From assembly GCF_018069565.1 (NCBI RefSeq), contig NZ_JAGPNL010000009.1:291291-355290 (forward strand): a stretch of 64,000 nt of DNA, in the 5' to 3' direction. Each line of letters starts with the position of its first letter. The stretch's first letter is position 1. Position numbers and translations under genes: made by a program. Below are positions 1 to 8,216 of the stretch, one piece after another. This DNA comes from Streptomyces tagetis (GTDB taxonomy: Bacteria; Actinomycetota; Actinomycetes; Streptomycetales; Streptomycetaceae). Under the pieces are notes generated by a model. It did not search any database and was not told where the DNA came from. It worked only from the letters and a program-made list of their open reading frames with translations.

Positions 1-375
1 GGCGGCAACCTCCCGGCGGCCAAGCTCTCCGGGGTGAAGGACCGCAAGGTCACCTTCCTGGTCTTCCTCAACATGGGCATGCTCGCCGCCCTGGCGGGCC
101 TGGTCTACGCCGCCCGCTTCAACGCGGCCTCGCCCAAGGCGGGGCTCGGCTTCGAACTGGAGGCCATCGCGGCCTCGTTCATCGGCGGCGCGTCGATGAG
201 CGGCGGCGTCGGCACGGTCCTCGGCGCGATCATCGGCGGCCTGGTCCTCGGCGTGCTCAACAACGGCATGAACCTCGTCGGCATCGGCACCGACTGGCAG
301 CAGGTCATCAAGGGCCTGGTGCTGCTGGCCGCGGTCGGCTTCGACGTGTGGAACAAGCGCAGGGTCGGTTCGTAG
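1..375 (+). CDS. Sugar ABC transporter permease, C-terminal part (XylH/MmsB type)
   Basis: The frame is open from base 1, so only the last 124 residues are present and the start lies outside the window. The visible part has hydrophobic helices and the glycine-rich stretch FIGGASMSGGVGTVLGAIIGG, followed by NNGMNL and a basic end. This is typical of permeases of the ribose/xylose/multiple-sugar ABC family (BPD_transp_2). The protein would form the membrane channel of a monosaccharide importer, with the ATPase and binding protein presumably further left. A strong hairpin and then a galactose mutarotase gene follow on the same strand, which fits a sugar-uptake operon. The exact sugar cannot be read from this fragment. 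Confidence 0.88.
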   Translation, partial: GGNLPAAKLSGVKDRKVTFLVFLNMGMLAALAGLVYAARFNAASPKAGLGFELEAIAASFIGGASMSGGVGTVLGAIIGGLVLGVLNNGMNLVGIGTDWQQVIKGLVLLAAVGFDVWNKRRVGS

Positions 376-383
376 ACCCGGCC

Positions 384-408
384 GGGCCCCGCCGCACCGG
401 CGGGGCCC
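384..408 (+). terminator. GC-rich hairpin after the permease gene
   Basis: Perfect 11-bp arms (GGGCCCCGCCG and CGGCGGGGCCC) enclose a 3-nt loop 9 bases after the permease stop. There is no T run, as is usual in Streptomyces. It is either a terminator or a partial attenuator before the mutarotase gene. Confidence 0.6.
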
Positions 409-436
409 CTCTCCCCCGGCAGTTGAGGAGCCGCAC

Positions 437-1597
437 ATGGAACCGAGCAGACCAGCGGTGACGGCCCCGGGCACGGCGCCGGGCCTCCCCTCGGCCGCCG
501 CGGGCGGCCCGGCGCACGCGCGGGGAGACGCGCGGGGAGGCGGGCGGCCCGCGAAGGAGCCCTTCGGCCGGCTCCCCGACGGCACGCCGGTGCACCGCTG
601 GTCGCTGGAGAACGGCGGCACCCGGCTCGGGGTCCTCTCCTACGGCGGCATCGTGCAGTCCCTGGAGATACCCGACCGGCACGGAACGTACGCCAACGTC
701 TGCCTGGGCTTCGCCCGCCTCGACGACTACCTGGCCGCGAGCCCGTACTTCGGCGCCCTCGTCGGCCGCTACGGCAACCGGATCGGCGCCGGCCGCTTCA
801 CCCTGGACGGCCGCGTCCACCACCTCTCCGTCAACGACGGGGCCCACACCCTGCACGGCGGGGCGACCGGCTTCGACAAGCACGTGTGGGACGTCGAGCC
901 GTTCACCCGGGACTTCGAGGCGGGCCTCGTCCTGCGCCGGACCAGCCCCGACGGCGAGATGGGCTTCCCGGGCACGCTGCGGGCGGCGGTGACGTACACG
1001 CTGACCCGCTCCGGCGACTGGCGCGTCGACTACGAGGCGACCACCGACCGGGCCACCGTCGTCAACCTCACCAGCCACGTCTACTGGAACCTGGCCGGCG
1101 AGGGCTCCGGCAGCGTCGAGGACCACGAACTCACCCTCGCCGCCGCCCGCTTCACGCCCGTCGACGCGGGCCTGATCCCCACCGGCGAGCTGGCGAAGGT
1201 CGCGGGCACCCCGTTCGACTTCCGCCGCGCCAAACCGGTCGGCCGCGATCTGCGCGCCGGGCACCCACAGGTGGTCACCGCGCGGGGCTTCGACCACAAC
1301 TGGGTGCTGGACAAGGGCGTCACCGCCCGCCCCGAGCACGTCGCCACCCTGCGCGACCCGGCCGGCGGCCGGAGCCTGCGCATCGCCACCGACCAGCCGG
1401 GACTCCAGTTCTACTCGGGCAACTTCCTCGACGCCACGCTCACCGGCGGCGGCGGGCGCGTCCACCGCCAGGGCGACGCCCTCTGCCTGGAGACCCAGCA
1501 CTTCCCCGACTCGCCGAACCGGCCGTCCTTCCCGTCGACGGTGCTGCGGCCGGGGCACACCTACCGGACGACGACGGTGCACTCCTTCGGCACCTGA
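437..1597 (+). CDS. galM: Galactose mutarotase (aldose 1-epimerase)
   Basis: 386 residues. Interconverts alpha and beta anomers of aldohexoses in the cytoplasm. Family motifs are in order: FGRLPDGTPV, GRYGNRI, the first catalytic-type His in NDGAHTLHGG, the second in LTSHVYWNLAG, GFDHNWVLD, and the general-base Glu in CLETQHFPDSPN followed by RPSFPSTVL. A GAGGAG ribosome site lies just before ATG 437. About 45 N-terminal residues are Ala/Gly/Pro/Arg rich and precede the conserved fold; this is either a real extension or a sign that an internal start is used. The position after a sugar permease gene suggests it serves the imported sugar. Confidence 0.92.
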   Translation: MEPSRPAVTAPGTAPGLPSAAAGGPAHARGDARGGGRPAKEPFGRLPDGTPVHRWSLENGGTRLGVLSYGGIVQSLEIPDRHGTYANVCLGFARLDDYLAASPYFGALVGRYGNRIGAGRFTLDGRVHHLSVNDGAHTLHGGATGFDKHVWDVEPFTRDFEAGLVLRRTSPDGEMGFPGTLRAAVTYTLTRSGDWRVDYEATTDRATVVNLTSHVYWNLAGEGSGSVEDHELTLAAARFTPVDAGLIPTGELAKVAGTPFDFRRAKPVGRDLRAGHPQVVTARGFDHNWVLDKGVTARPEHVATLRDPAGGRSLRIATDQPGLQFYSGNFLDATLTGGGGRVHRQGDALCLETQHFPDSPNRPSFPSTVLRPGHTYRTTTVHSFGT

Positions 1598-1662
1598 GCC
1601 CCTCCGCCCGCCCCCGGCCCCCGGTTCCCGCCGGTTCCGGCCCCCGGTTCAGCCCCCCGCTC

Positions 1663-1678
1663 CCGGTTCCGGAACCGG
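1663..1678. terminator. Perfect 16-bp palindrome after galM
   Basis: CCGGTTCCGGAACCGG is self-complementary and sits inside a run of related CCGGTTCC repeats 65 bases after the galM stop. It could act in termination or be a repeat by-product. Confidence 0.3.
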
Positions 1679-1711
1679 CCCCACCGGGCGGTCACATTTC
1701 TTTCACACCCG

Positions 1712-1742
1712 TTGAACACCTCCCCGCCCCTCCCCGTATCCA
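1712..1742 (+). promoter_or_regulatory. Possible promoter of the aminotransferase gene
   Basis: TTGAAC at 1712-1717 and TATCCA at 1737-1742 are separated by 19 bases, resembling a vegetative -35/-10 pair. The expected start would leave a leader of about 45 bases before TTG 1793. Judged by eye only. Confidence 0.3.
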
Positions 1743-1792
1743 TGGGTGGCCCGTGCTCCCCCGCGCGGGCCACCCAGCGACGGAGGTCCCAC

Positions 1793-3502
1793 TTGTCCGG
1801 CAGCGTCACCTCGTTGTTCCGCAGCGCCGCGGCGCACAGCCCCTCCATGGCGGCGCTGACGCGGGCGAGCGGCGACGGCGCGGTGGGGCCGGTGGACTTC
1901 TGCATCCCGTGCAACCCGTACTTCCCGACCCCGGCCATGTTCGACGAGATGGCGAGCCGGCTCCGCGAGATCATCACGTACTACCCGAGCGGCGCCGACA
2001 CCATCACCGCCGAGCTGTGCGGTCTGCTCCAGCTCCCGCCGCAGTGCGTGGCGATGGGCAACGGGTCCACGGAGCTGATCACCTGGATCGACCACCTGCT
2101 GGTCCGCGAGTCCCTCGCCGTCCCGGTCCCCACCTTCGGCCGCTGGACCGACCAGCCGATGGAGACCGGCAAGCGGGTCGACATGTTCCCGCTCCAGGAG
2201 GCGAACGGCTTCGCCCTCGACCTCGGCCGGTACGCGGAGTTCATCCGGGCCCGGGGCACCCGGGTGGCGGTGATCTGCAACCCGAACAACCCCGACGGCG
2301 GCTTCCTGCACAAGCAGGCGGTCGTGCAGTTCATGGACGCCATGGCCGACCTGGACCTGGTCGTGATCGACGAGTCCTTCCTGGAGTTCGCCGACGCGGA
2401 GGAGGAGCCCAGCGTGGTCCAGGAGGCCATGCTGCGCCCCAACGTGATCGTCCTGCGCAGCCTCGGCAAGAACTTCGGCCTGCACGGCATCCGCTTCGGC
2501 TACCTCGTCGCCAACCCGTCGCTGGCCGGCCGGGTGCGCGACATGCTGCCCAAGTGGAACCTCAACTCCTTCGCGGAGCACGTGGTGTTCATGCTCCGCG
2601 AGCACGGGACGGAGTACGCGCAGAGCCTGCGCGAGGTGCGCCGCGACCGCCTGGAGATGGCGGGGCTGCTCGCGGCGCTGCCCGGCCTGACCGTCTATCC
2701 GTCCCAGGGGAACTTCCTCTTCGTCCGCCTGCCCGTGGGTGCCGAGGGCACCGTCGTCCGGGACCGGATGCTCACCGAGCACGGGGTCCTGGTCCGCGAG
2801 TGCGGCAACAAGATCGGTTCCTCCAGCCGCTTCCTGCGTCTCGTGGTGCGCCCCCAGGCGGATGTGCGCCGCCTGGTCTCCGGTATGGAACAGGTGCTCT
2901 ACGGGACCGGGAGGGAGGCCGCCGTGCCCGAGCACGCTACCGGGACCAGCTACAGCTCGGGCACGGCGGCGGTGGACCGCCTGGTCAGCGAGACCAACGG
3001 GGCCGGCCTGAGGGGGCTCGCCGAGCGGGCGGCCGTCCCCGGGCTCGCTGCCGCGCCCTCCGCCGGCACCGGCATGTCGCTCCCCTCCGGACCGGTGGCC
3101 GCCCCAGCGGCCGCCGCCGCAGGGATGCCGGTGCCGGCGGTGTCCCCGCCCGCACCCCAGCCGGCGCCGGTCCCCCAGCCGGCGCCGGTCCCCCAGCCGG
3201 CGCCGGCTCCTCCCCCGGCCCCCGCCCCGGCCCCCGTGCCGGCGGCCCCCATACCGGCCACCGCCATCCCCGCCGCCTCGATCCCGTCGGCGCCCCAGCC
3301 CGCCGCCCCCATGCCCACGGCGCCCGTCCCCGCGGCCCAGATGCCGATGCCGACGGGCCCCACCCCGCCCGGCGTCCCGGCGCGCGGCGGTCTGACGGCC
3401 GCCCAGGTCCGCGGCACCAACGGACTGGACCCCGTCCCGCCCGGCACCTGGCCCGCCCCGCAGAACTGGCCCAACGCCGCCGGCATGGTCCCCACCGCCT
3501 GA
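1793..3502 (+). CDS. PLP-dependent class I/II aminotransferase (HisC/CobD-like) with long Pro/Ala tail
   Basis: 569 residues from TTG 1793, chosen because GGAGG at 1782-1786 is well placed; an upstream TTG at 1712 has no ribosome site. The first ~370 residues form a fold-type I PLP enzyme: FCIPCNPYFPTP, GNGSTELITW, ICNPNNPDGG, VVIDESFLEFAD and the PLP-lysine region SLGKNFGLHGIRFGY. Relatives are histidinol-phosphate aminotransferases and threonine-phosphate decarboxylases; the substrate is not predictable. The last ~190 residues are low-complexity Pro/Ala/Val/Met with tandem QPAPVP units and a non-repetitive end (GGLTAAQVRGTNGLDPVPPG). Such a tail is unusual for a soluble PLP enzyme and may be a linker or binding segment. 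It stands alone between galM and the GH35-like gene. Confidence 0.85.
   Translation: MSGSVTSLFRSAAAHSPSMAALTRASGDGAVGPVDFCIPCNPYFPTPAMFDEMASRLREIITYYPSGADTITAELCGLLQLPPQCVAMGNGSTELITWIDHLLVRESLAVPVPTFGRWTDQPMETGKRVDMFPLQEANGFALDLGRYAEFIRARGTRVAVICNPNNPDGGFLHKQAVVQFMDAMADLDLVVIDESFLEFADAEEEPSVVQEAMLRPNVIVLRSLGKNFGLHGIRFGYLVANPSLAGRVRDMLPKWNLNSFAEHVVFMLREHGTEYAQSLREVRRDRLEMAGLLAALPGLTVYPSQGNFLFVRLPVGAEGTVVRDRMLTEHGVLVRECGNKIGSSSRFLRLVVRPQADVRRLVSGMEQVLYGTGREAAVPEHATGTSYSSGTAAVDRLVSETNGAGLRGLAERAAVPGLAAAPSAGTGMSLPSGPVAAPAAAAAGMPVPAVSPPAPQPAPVPQPAPVPQPAPAPPPAPAPAPVPAAPIPATAIPAASIPSAPQPAAPMPTAPVPAAQMPMPTGPTPPGVPARGGLTAAQVRGTNGLDPVPPGTWPAPQNWPNAAGMVPTA
3155..3208. repeat. 18-bp tandem repeat, three copies, inside the aminotransferase tail
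   Basis: The unit CCCCAGCCGGCGCCGGTC is repeated three times in frame and encodes the PQPAPV repeats. Copy number may vary between strains by slippage. Confidence 0.8.
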
Positions 3503-3625
3503 CCCACCGCCTGACCCCGGGGCCCCCTCCCCGCGCCCGCCGCGGGCCGGCGTGGAGAATGGGCCGGCGCGCGCGGCCCGGCCGTGCGCGCCGGCAGGGA
3601 AGAACGGGCAACAGGAGGGGCTCCC

Positions 3626-6313
3626 TTGGAGCTCGGCACGCGCGACAGAACCGGCACACCCGGCACACCCGGCAGGACCGGCACACTCGGCAGACGGGCC
3701 TTCGGCGCCCTCGCCGGGACGAGCGCCCTCGGTCTCGCCCTCGGCGGCAGCGGCGTCGGCGGCGCGGCCGGGACCTCGGCCGGGACGCGGGGCCCCGTGC
3801 CCACCGGACCGCCGCCGGGCCGGCCCGCCGCGGACGGCGTCCGCCACCGGGTCGACGTCGACCGCCACTCCCTCCTCGTCGACGGGCGCCGCCTGGTGCT
3901 GTCCGCCGGGGAGACGCACCCCTTCCGGCTGCCGAGCCCGTCCCTGTGGCGGGACGTGCTGGAGAAGACCCGGGCGTACGGGGGCACCGCGGTCGTCGCC
4001 GTCCTCGACCGTCACCAGCTCTGGGCGGGCCCCGGGCACGACGACCTCACCGGCGTCCGCGACCTCGGCCTGTTCCTGCGGCTGGCCGCCGGGGCCGGGC
4101 TCTACGTCGTCCTGCGGCCCGTGCCCCGGCCCGGCGCCGACGCCGAGGCGTGGCTCTCCCGCGTGCACGCGGTCGCCGCCCGGCACCTGTACACCCGGGG
4201 CACCGGCACCGTCCTGCTCTACCGCACCGGAGTGACGGCGCCCGAGGAGACGGCCCGCCTGCGCGAGCGGCTGCGCGCCGACGGCCTCGATCTGCCCCTC
4301 GTGCACGACGGGTCCCCCCTCGCCTGGGGCGAGGTGCGCGGGGCGGCGGACCCGGCGGCCGTCCGGCGCGGCCGGCTCGACCGCCTCGGCGCGGGGCCGG
4401 TGGTGCACACCGTCGCCGCCTTCTTCGGCGGCACCTCCTGGGGCTGGCTCCCCGGCCCGCCCGCCCCCGGCCCGGTCTACGACCCCACGGCGCCGCTCGA
4501 CGAGGCCCGCCGGCCGACCGAACGGATGGCGCCGGTGCACCAGTTCGGGCACCTGCTGCGCCATGTCCCCGACCTCGCCCGGCTGGAGGAGGCCCCGGGC
4601 GGCGGCGCCGGGGACGACCGGCTGCGGGTGCGGCGCCTGGCCAACCCGGACACCGGCGCCCGGTTCCACCTCCTGGCCAACGACAGCGCCGAGGAGGTCA
4701 CCTCGACGGTGCCGCTGGACGGCCGGAAGGTGCCGGTCACCCTCCCGGCCGGGGATGCCCGGCTGCTCGCCTCCGGGCTCCCGCTCGGGGCCGGGATGAA
4801 GCTGGCGTACGCGACGGTGCAGCCCATGGCGGTGCTGAGCGCGGGGCGGCAGGACATCGCGGTCTTCGCGGGGCGGGCGGGCGAGACGGCGCACGTGGTG
4901 CTGGACTGCCCGAGCGAGCCGTGGCCGTCCCGGCTGGACGAGGAGGCGGCCTGGGCGTACGACCAGGGCCGGCTGCACGTGACGGCGCCGCTGGCCGCCG
5001 GCCGGCCGGTCCGGGTGCGGGTGCGCGGCGCGGACTCCCGGCGGCCACTGCTGCTGGTCCTCGCCGACGACGCCGCCTCCCTGCGGCTGTGGCCGTACGA
5101 GACCCCGTCGGGCGCCCTCCTCGTCCAGGGCCCCGAGCTGCTGCGCGAGGCCGTGGTGGACGGGGCGACGCTGCGGCTGACCGGCGACACCGTGGACGAA
5201 TGCCCGCTGGAGGTCTGGGCGCCGCGCGGTGTCACCGGCGTGACCTGGAACGGCCGCCCGGTGCGCACCACCGCCGGCCGGGCCGGGAGCCTGCGGGCCC
5301 TTCACCCACTGCCCGGCGTGCGGGAGCCGGAGCTGCCCGCGCTGGACGACTGGCGGCGCCGGGCGGAGAACCCGGAGTCGGCGCCGGACCACGACGACGC
5401 GCGGTGGACGGTCGCCGACCGGCGGACGTCGGCCTCGTCGACGCCCGTGCCCGGGGAACAGCCGGTGCTCTTCGCCGAGGAGTACGGCTTCTGGCACGGC
5501 GACGTCTGGTACCGGGGGCGGCTGCTGGGCGCGGCCGGGCTGGAGTGGGTCTCCCTGGCCCACCGCGCGGGCCCTCGGGGCCTGGTGATGGCGTGGCTCG
5601 ACGGGGAGCCGCTCGGCGTCCACCACACCGAGGGCGCGGGGATCACGACGGCCCGCTTCGCCCTGCCGGGCAAGCTGCGCGAACGGCTGCTCGCGGCGCC
5701 GGGCACGCCGGTCCTCGCGGTGCTGGTCCGGCGCACCCGCGACCCCGAGGAGGGGCCCGGCGGCGCGGACGGCCGGACGGCGGGCGGGCTGGTGTCGGCG
5801 GCCTTCGGGGGCGTCTCCCCCGAGGTGCGCTGGCGGGTGCGCGGGCAGTCGGCCCCCGATCCGGTGCGCGGCCCCCTCAACACCGGGGGCCTGTACGGGG
5901 AACGGGAGGGCTGGCACCTTCCCGGTCACGACGACGGAGGGTGGGAGCCGGTCGCCGCGCCGAGGGCCGAGCCGCGCCAGGGGGTGGCCTGGTACCGCAC
6001 GGTGTTCCGGCTGGACGTCCCGCCGGAGGTGGACGCCTCCCCCGCCCTGGTGCTCGACGGGGTGTCCGGCAGCCGCGTCCAGGTCTTCCTCAACGGCTGG
6101 AACCTGGGCGAGTACGGGGAGGACGGGCGCGGCCTGGTCCTGCCGGGCGGCGTCCTGCGCACCCGGGCCGCCGCCAACACCCTCGCCCTGGCGGTCCTGT
6201 CCGACGGGAGCGCCGCGGCGGCGCCGGGGTCGGCCCGGCTGGTGCCGCGGGGTGTGGCGGCGGGCGGGGTGCCGGTGACCCGGGTGCCCGCGCCGGGCCG
6301 GTCCGGGGCGTAG
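3626..6313 (+). CDS. Exported GH35 beta-galactosidase-like protein lacking catalytic motifs
   Basis: 895 residues from TTG 3626, preceded by AGGAGGGG at 3613-3620. The N-terminus has a twin-arginine-like signal (LGRRAFGALAG then a hydrophobic stretch), so Tat export is likely. Residues ~75-290 align by eye to the GH35 barrel: RLPSPSLWRDVLEKTRAYGG, AAGAGLYVVLRPVP, and late conserved elements FFGGTSWGW and APLDEARRPTERM (canonical GGTNFG and YDAPLDE). The acid/base motif expected as NEYG is replaced around residue 200 by LLYRTGV. The stretch that should hold the nucleophile Glu is missing: only ~70 residues separate these two landmarks. C-terminal beta domains typical of the family follow. It may be a carbohydrate-binding pseudo-enzyme. 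The convergent neighbour is the GH51 gene. Confidence 0.75.
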   Translation: MELGTRDRTGTPGTPGRTGTLGRRAFGALAGTSALGLALGGSGVGGAAGTSAGTRGPVPTGPPPGRPAADGVRHRVDVDRHSLLVDGRRLVLSAGETHPFRLPSPSLWRDVLEKTRAYGGTAVVAVLDRHQLWAGPGHDDLTGVRDLGLFLRLAAGAGLYVVLRPVPRPGADAEAWLSRVHAVAARHLYTRGTGTVLLYRTGVTAPEETARLRERLRADGLDLPLVHDGSPLAWGEVRGAADPAAVRRGRLDRLGAGPVVHTVAAFFGGTSWGWLPGPPAPGPVYDPTAPLDEARRPTERMAPVHQFGHLLRHVPDLARLEEAPGGGAGDDRLRVRRLANPDTGARFHLLANDSAEEVTSTVPLDGRKVPVTLPAGDARLLASGLPLGAGMKLAYATVQPMAVLSAGRQDIAVFAGRAGETAHVVLDCPSEPWPSRLDEEAAWAYDQGRLHVTAPLAAGRPVRVRVRGADSRRPLLLVLADDAASLRLWPYETPSGALLVQGPELLREAVVDGATLRLTGDTVDECPLEVWAPRGVTGVTWNGRPVRTTAGRAGSLRALHPLPGVREPELPALDDWRRRAENPESAPDHDDARWTVADRRTSASSTPVPGEQPVLFAEEYGFWHGDVWYRGRLLGAAGLEWVSLAHRAGPRGLVMAWLDGEPLGVHHTEGAGITTARFALPGKLRERLLAAPGTPVLAVLVRRTRDPEEGPGGADGRTAGGLVSAAFGGVSPEVRWRVRGQSAPDPVRGPLNTGGLYGEREGWHLPGHDDGGWEPVAAPRAEPRQGVAWYRTVFRLDVPPEVDASPALVLDGVSGSRVQVFLNGWNLGEYGEDGRGLVLPGGVLRTRAAANTLALAVLSDGSAAAAPGSARLVPRGVAAGGVPVTRVPAPGRSGA

Positions 6314-6345
6314 CCGCGCCCGACGGGCCTGCGGGGGACCGGTGT

Positions 6346-7854
6346 TCAGCGCAGCCGGATCACGTTCCAGGACAGGGGTTCCAGGACGGTGGTGAGGCGG
6401 CCGTCGCGCAGGACCGTGCCGGCGACCCGGCGCGGGCTCACCCGCTCGGGCCGGTCGAGGGTGTTGCGGGCGTCGGGGTCGGCGTCCGCGAGGGCGCTGT
6501 GCCCGATCACGTCGGTCAGGCGCAGCCCCCTCAGCGCCACGTCGAGCGGGAGCGGTTCGGTGCGGGAGCGGTTGACGGCGAAGAGGGTGACGGAGCCGTC
6601 GCCCGCGCGTACGGCGGTGGCGTGCAGCAGCGCGGCCTCCCCGTACCGGTCGGTGCGGTGGACCGGCGCGTCCACGCGGACGTCGAGGACCCGGCCGCGG
6701 CCGTGGCGGGCGGCCTGCGCGAAGGGGTAGAAGGTCGTCTGGCGCCAGGCCGGTCCGCCCGGTTCGGTCATGATCGGGGCGATGACGTTGACGAGCTGGG
6801 CGAGGCAGGCGAGGCGGACCCGGTCGGCGTGGCGCAGCAGGGCGATGAGCAGCGAGCCGACGACGACCGCGTCGGTGACGGTGTAGTGGTCCTCCAGCAG
6901 GCGCGGGGCCTCGGGCCACTCGTCGGGCCCGGGGCCGCGTTCGCGCCGCCGGGACGTGTACCAGACGTTCCACTCGTCGAAGGCGAGCCCGATCCGCTTG
7001 GCGGACTTCAGCCGGGCGGCGACGTGGTCGCAGGTGGCGGCGATCTCCTCGATGTGGCGTTCCATGTCGACGGCGGAGGCGAGGAAGGAGTCGACGTCGC
7101 CGTCGAGGGGTTCGTAGTAGGCGTGCAGGGAGATGTGGTCGACGAGGTCGTGGGTGTGGGCGAGGACGGTCGCCTCCCAGGTGGCGAAGGTGGGCATGGA
7201 GCGGCCGGAGGAGCCGCAGACGACGAGTTCGGCGCCGGGGTCGCGGCGGCGCAGGGCGCGGGCCGTCTCGGCGGCGAGCCGGCCGTACTCCTCGGCGGTC
7301 TTGTGGCCGGTCTGCCAGGGGCCGTCCATCTCGTTGCCGAGGCACCACATGCGGATGCCGAAGGGTTCCGGGTCGCCGTGGGCGGCGCGGAGGCCGGACA
7401 GGGCGGTGCCGGAGGGGTGGTTGGCGTACTCGTGCAGGCGGAGGGCGTCGGCGACGCCGCGGGTGCCGAGGTTGAGGGCCATCAGGGGCGCGGTGCGCGG
7501 GCCGAGGGCGCGCAGGAAGCCGTGGAACTCGGAGAGGCCGAAGCGGTGGGTCTCGGTGGAGTGCCAGGCGTCGTCGAGGCGGCGGGGGCGGTCGGCGACG
7601 GGGCCGACGGAGTCCTCCCAGCGGTGGCCGGAGACGAAGTTGCCGCCGGGGTAGCGGACGAGGGTGACGCCGAGTTCGCGGACCAGGGCGAGCACGTCCC
7701 GGCGCAGTCCGGCCGCGTCGGCCGCCGGGTGCCCGGGTTCGTACAGGCCCGTGTACACGCAGCGGCCGAGGTGTTCGACGAAGGAGCCGAAGAGGCGCGG
7801 GTCGACGTCGCCGACGGTGAAGGCGGGGCCCAGGGTGAGGCGGGCGGTGCGCAA
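6346..7854 (-). CDS. abfA: Alpha-L-arabinofuranosidase, GH51
   Basis: 502 residues. Removes terminal arabinofuranosyl groups from arabinoxylan or arabinan oligosaccharides; no signal peptide, so probably intracellular. GH51 landmarks: RLFGSFVEHLGRCVYTGLYEPGH, RYPGGNFVSGHRWEDSVGP, acid/base Glu in CLGNEMDGPWQ and nucleophile Glu in FDEWNVWY. Length is normal for the family. The start is TTG at 7854 with AGGAGG (complement of 7861-7866) six bases upstream. It converges on the GH35-like gene with a 32-base gap and belongs with the sugar genes at this end of the window. Confidence 0.93.
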   Translation of the reverse strand: MRTARLTLGPAFTVGDVDPRLFGSFVEHLGRCVYTGLYEPGHPAADAAGLRRDVLALVRELGVTLVRYPGGNFVSGHRWEDSVGPVADRPRRLDDAWHSTETHRFGLSEFHGFLRALGPRTAPLMALNLGTRGVADALRLHEYANHPSGTALSGLRAAHGDPEPFGIRMWCLGNEMDGPWQTGHKTAEEYGRLAAETARALRRRDPGAELVVCGSSGRSMPTFATWEATVLAHTHDLVDHISLHAYYEPLDGDVDSFLASAVDMERHIEEIAATCDHVAARLKSAKRIGLAFDEWNVWYTSRRRERGPGPDEWPEAPRLLEDHYTVTDAVVVGSLLIALLRHADRVRLACLAQLVNVIAPIMTEPGGPAWRQTTFYPFAQAARHGRGRVLDVRVDAPVHRTDRYGEAALLHATAVRAGDGSVTLFAVNRSRTEPLPLDVALRGLRLTDVIGHSALADADPDARNTLDRPERVSPRRVAGTVLRDGRLTTVLEPLSWNVIRLR

Positions 7855-8216
7855 GGGCGTCCTCCTGGCGGGGGAAGGTCGTCAAGGGGCGTACGGCACC
7901 GGCCTGTTCGAGATTCCGGACGGCGCCCGTGGCCTCGGACGGGACGGTAGGGTCATGGCGGGGACGCGTCAATGGGGCGCCGGGTGGACGGCGGACGGTC
8001 CGGGGACGCGCCCCTGACGCGGGCCGGCGAGGGCGCGTAGCCTCGGCCGGGGACCGGCGGTGGCGAAGGGGGAGCGATGGACGTCCCGGGCGGTGCGAGG
8101 GTCCGGCGCGCGGGCGCCTCGGGGGGACCGGGCGGGACCCCGCCCACGGGCTGCCGCGGACCCACCGGCCCGGCCGCGCGGACCGCGGGGCGCCCCGGAG
8201 GCGGGGGCGCGGCGCG
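7855..8216. other. Intergenic region between divergent abfA and the membrane-protein operon
   Basis: 362 bases carrying the abfA ribosome site and, by position, the promoters of both divergent units. No convincing -35/-10 pair, hairpin or short gene was recognised; the frames crossing it look like high-GC read-through. Confidence 0.5.

Noticed and set aside
886..7972. Very long open frames on both strands (over 2,000 codons)
   Set aside because: High-GC shadow frames of the galM-to-arabinofuranosidase genes: Arg/Pro/Gly-rich, without domains, crossing several real genes.
7929..8216. N-terminal extension of the first membrane protein
   Set aside because: The extension is Arg/Gly-rich without hydrophobic character; GTG 8217 gives the same length as paralogue 2.
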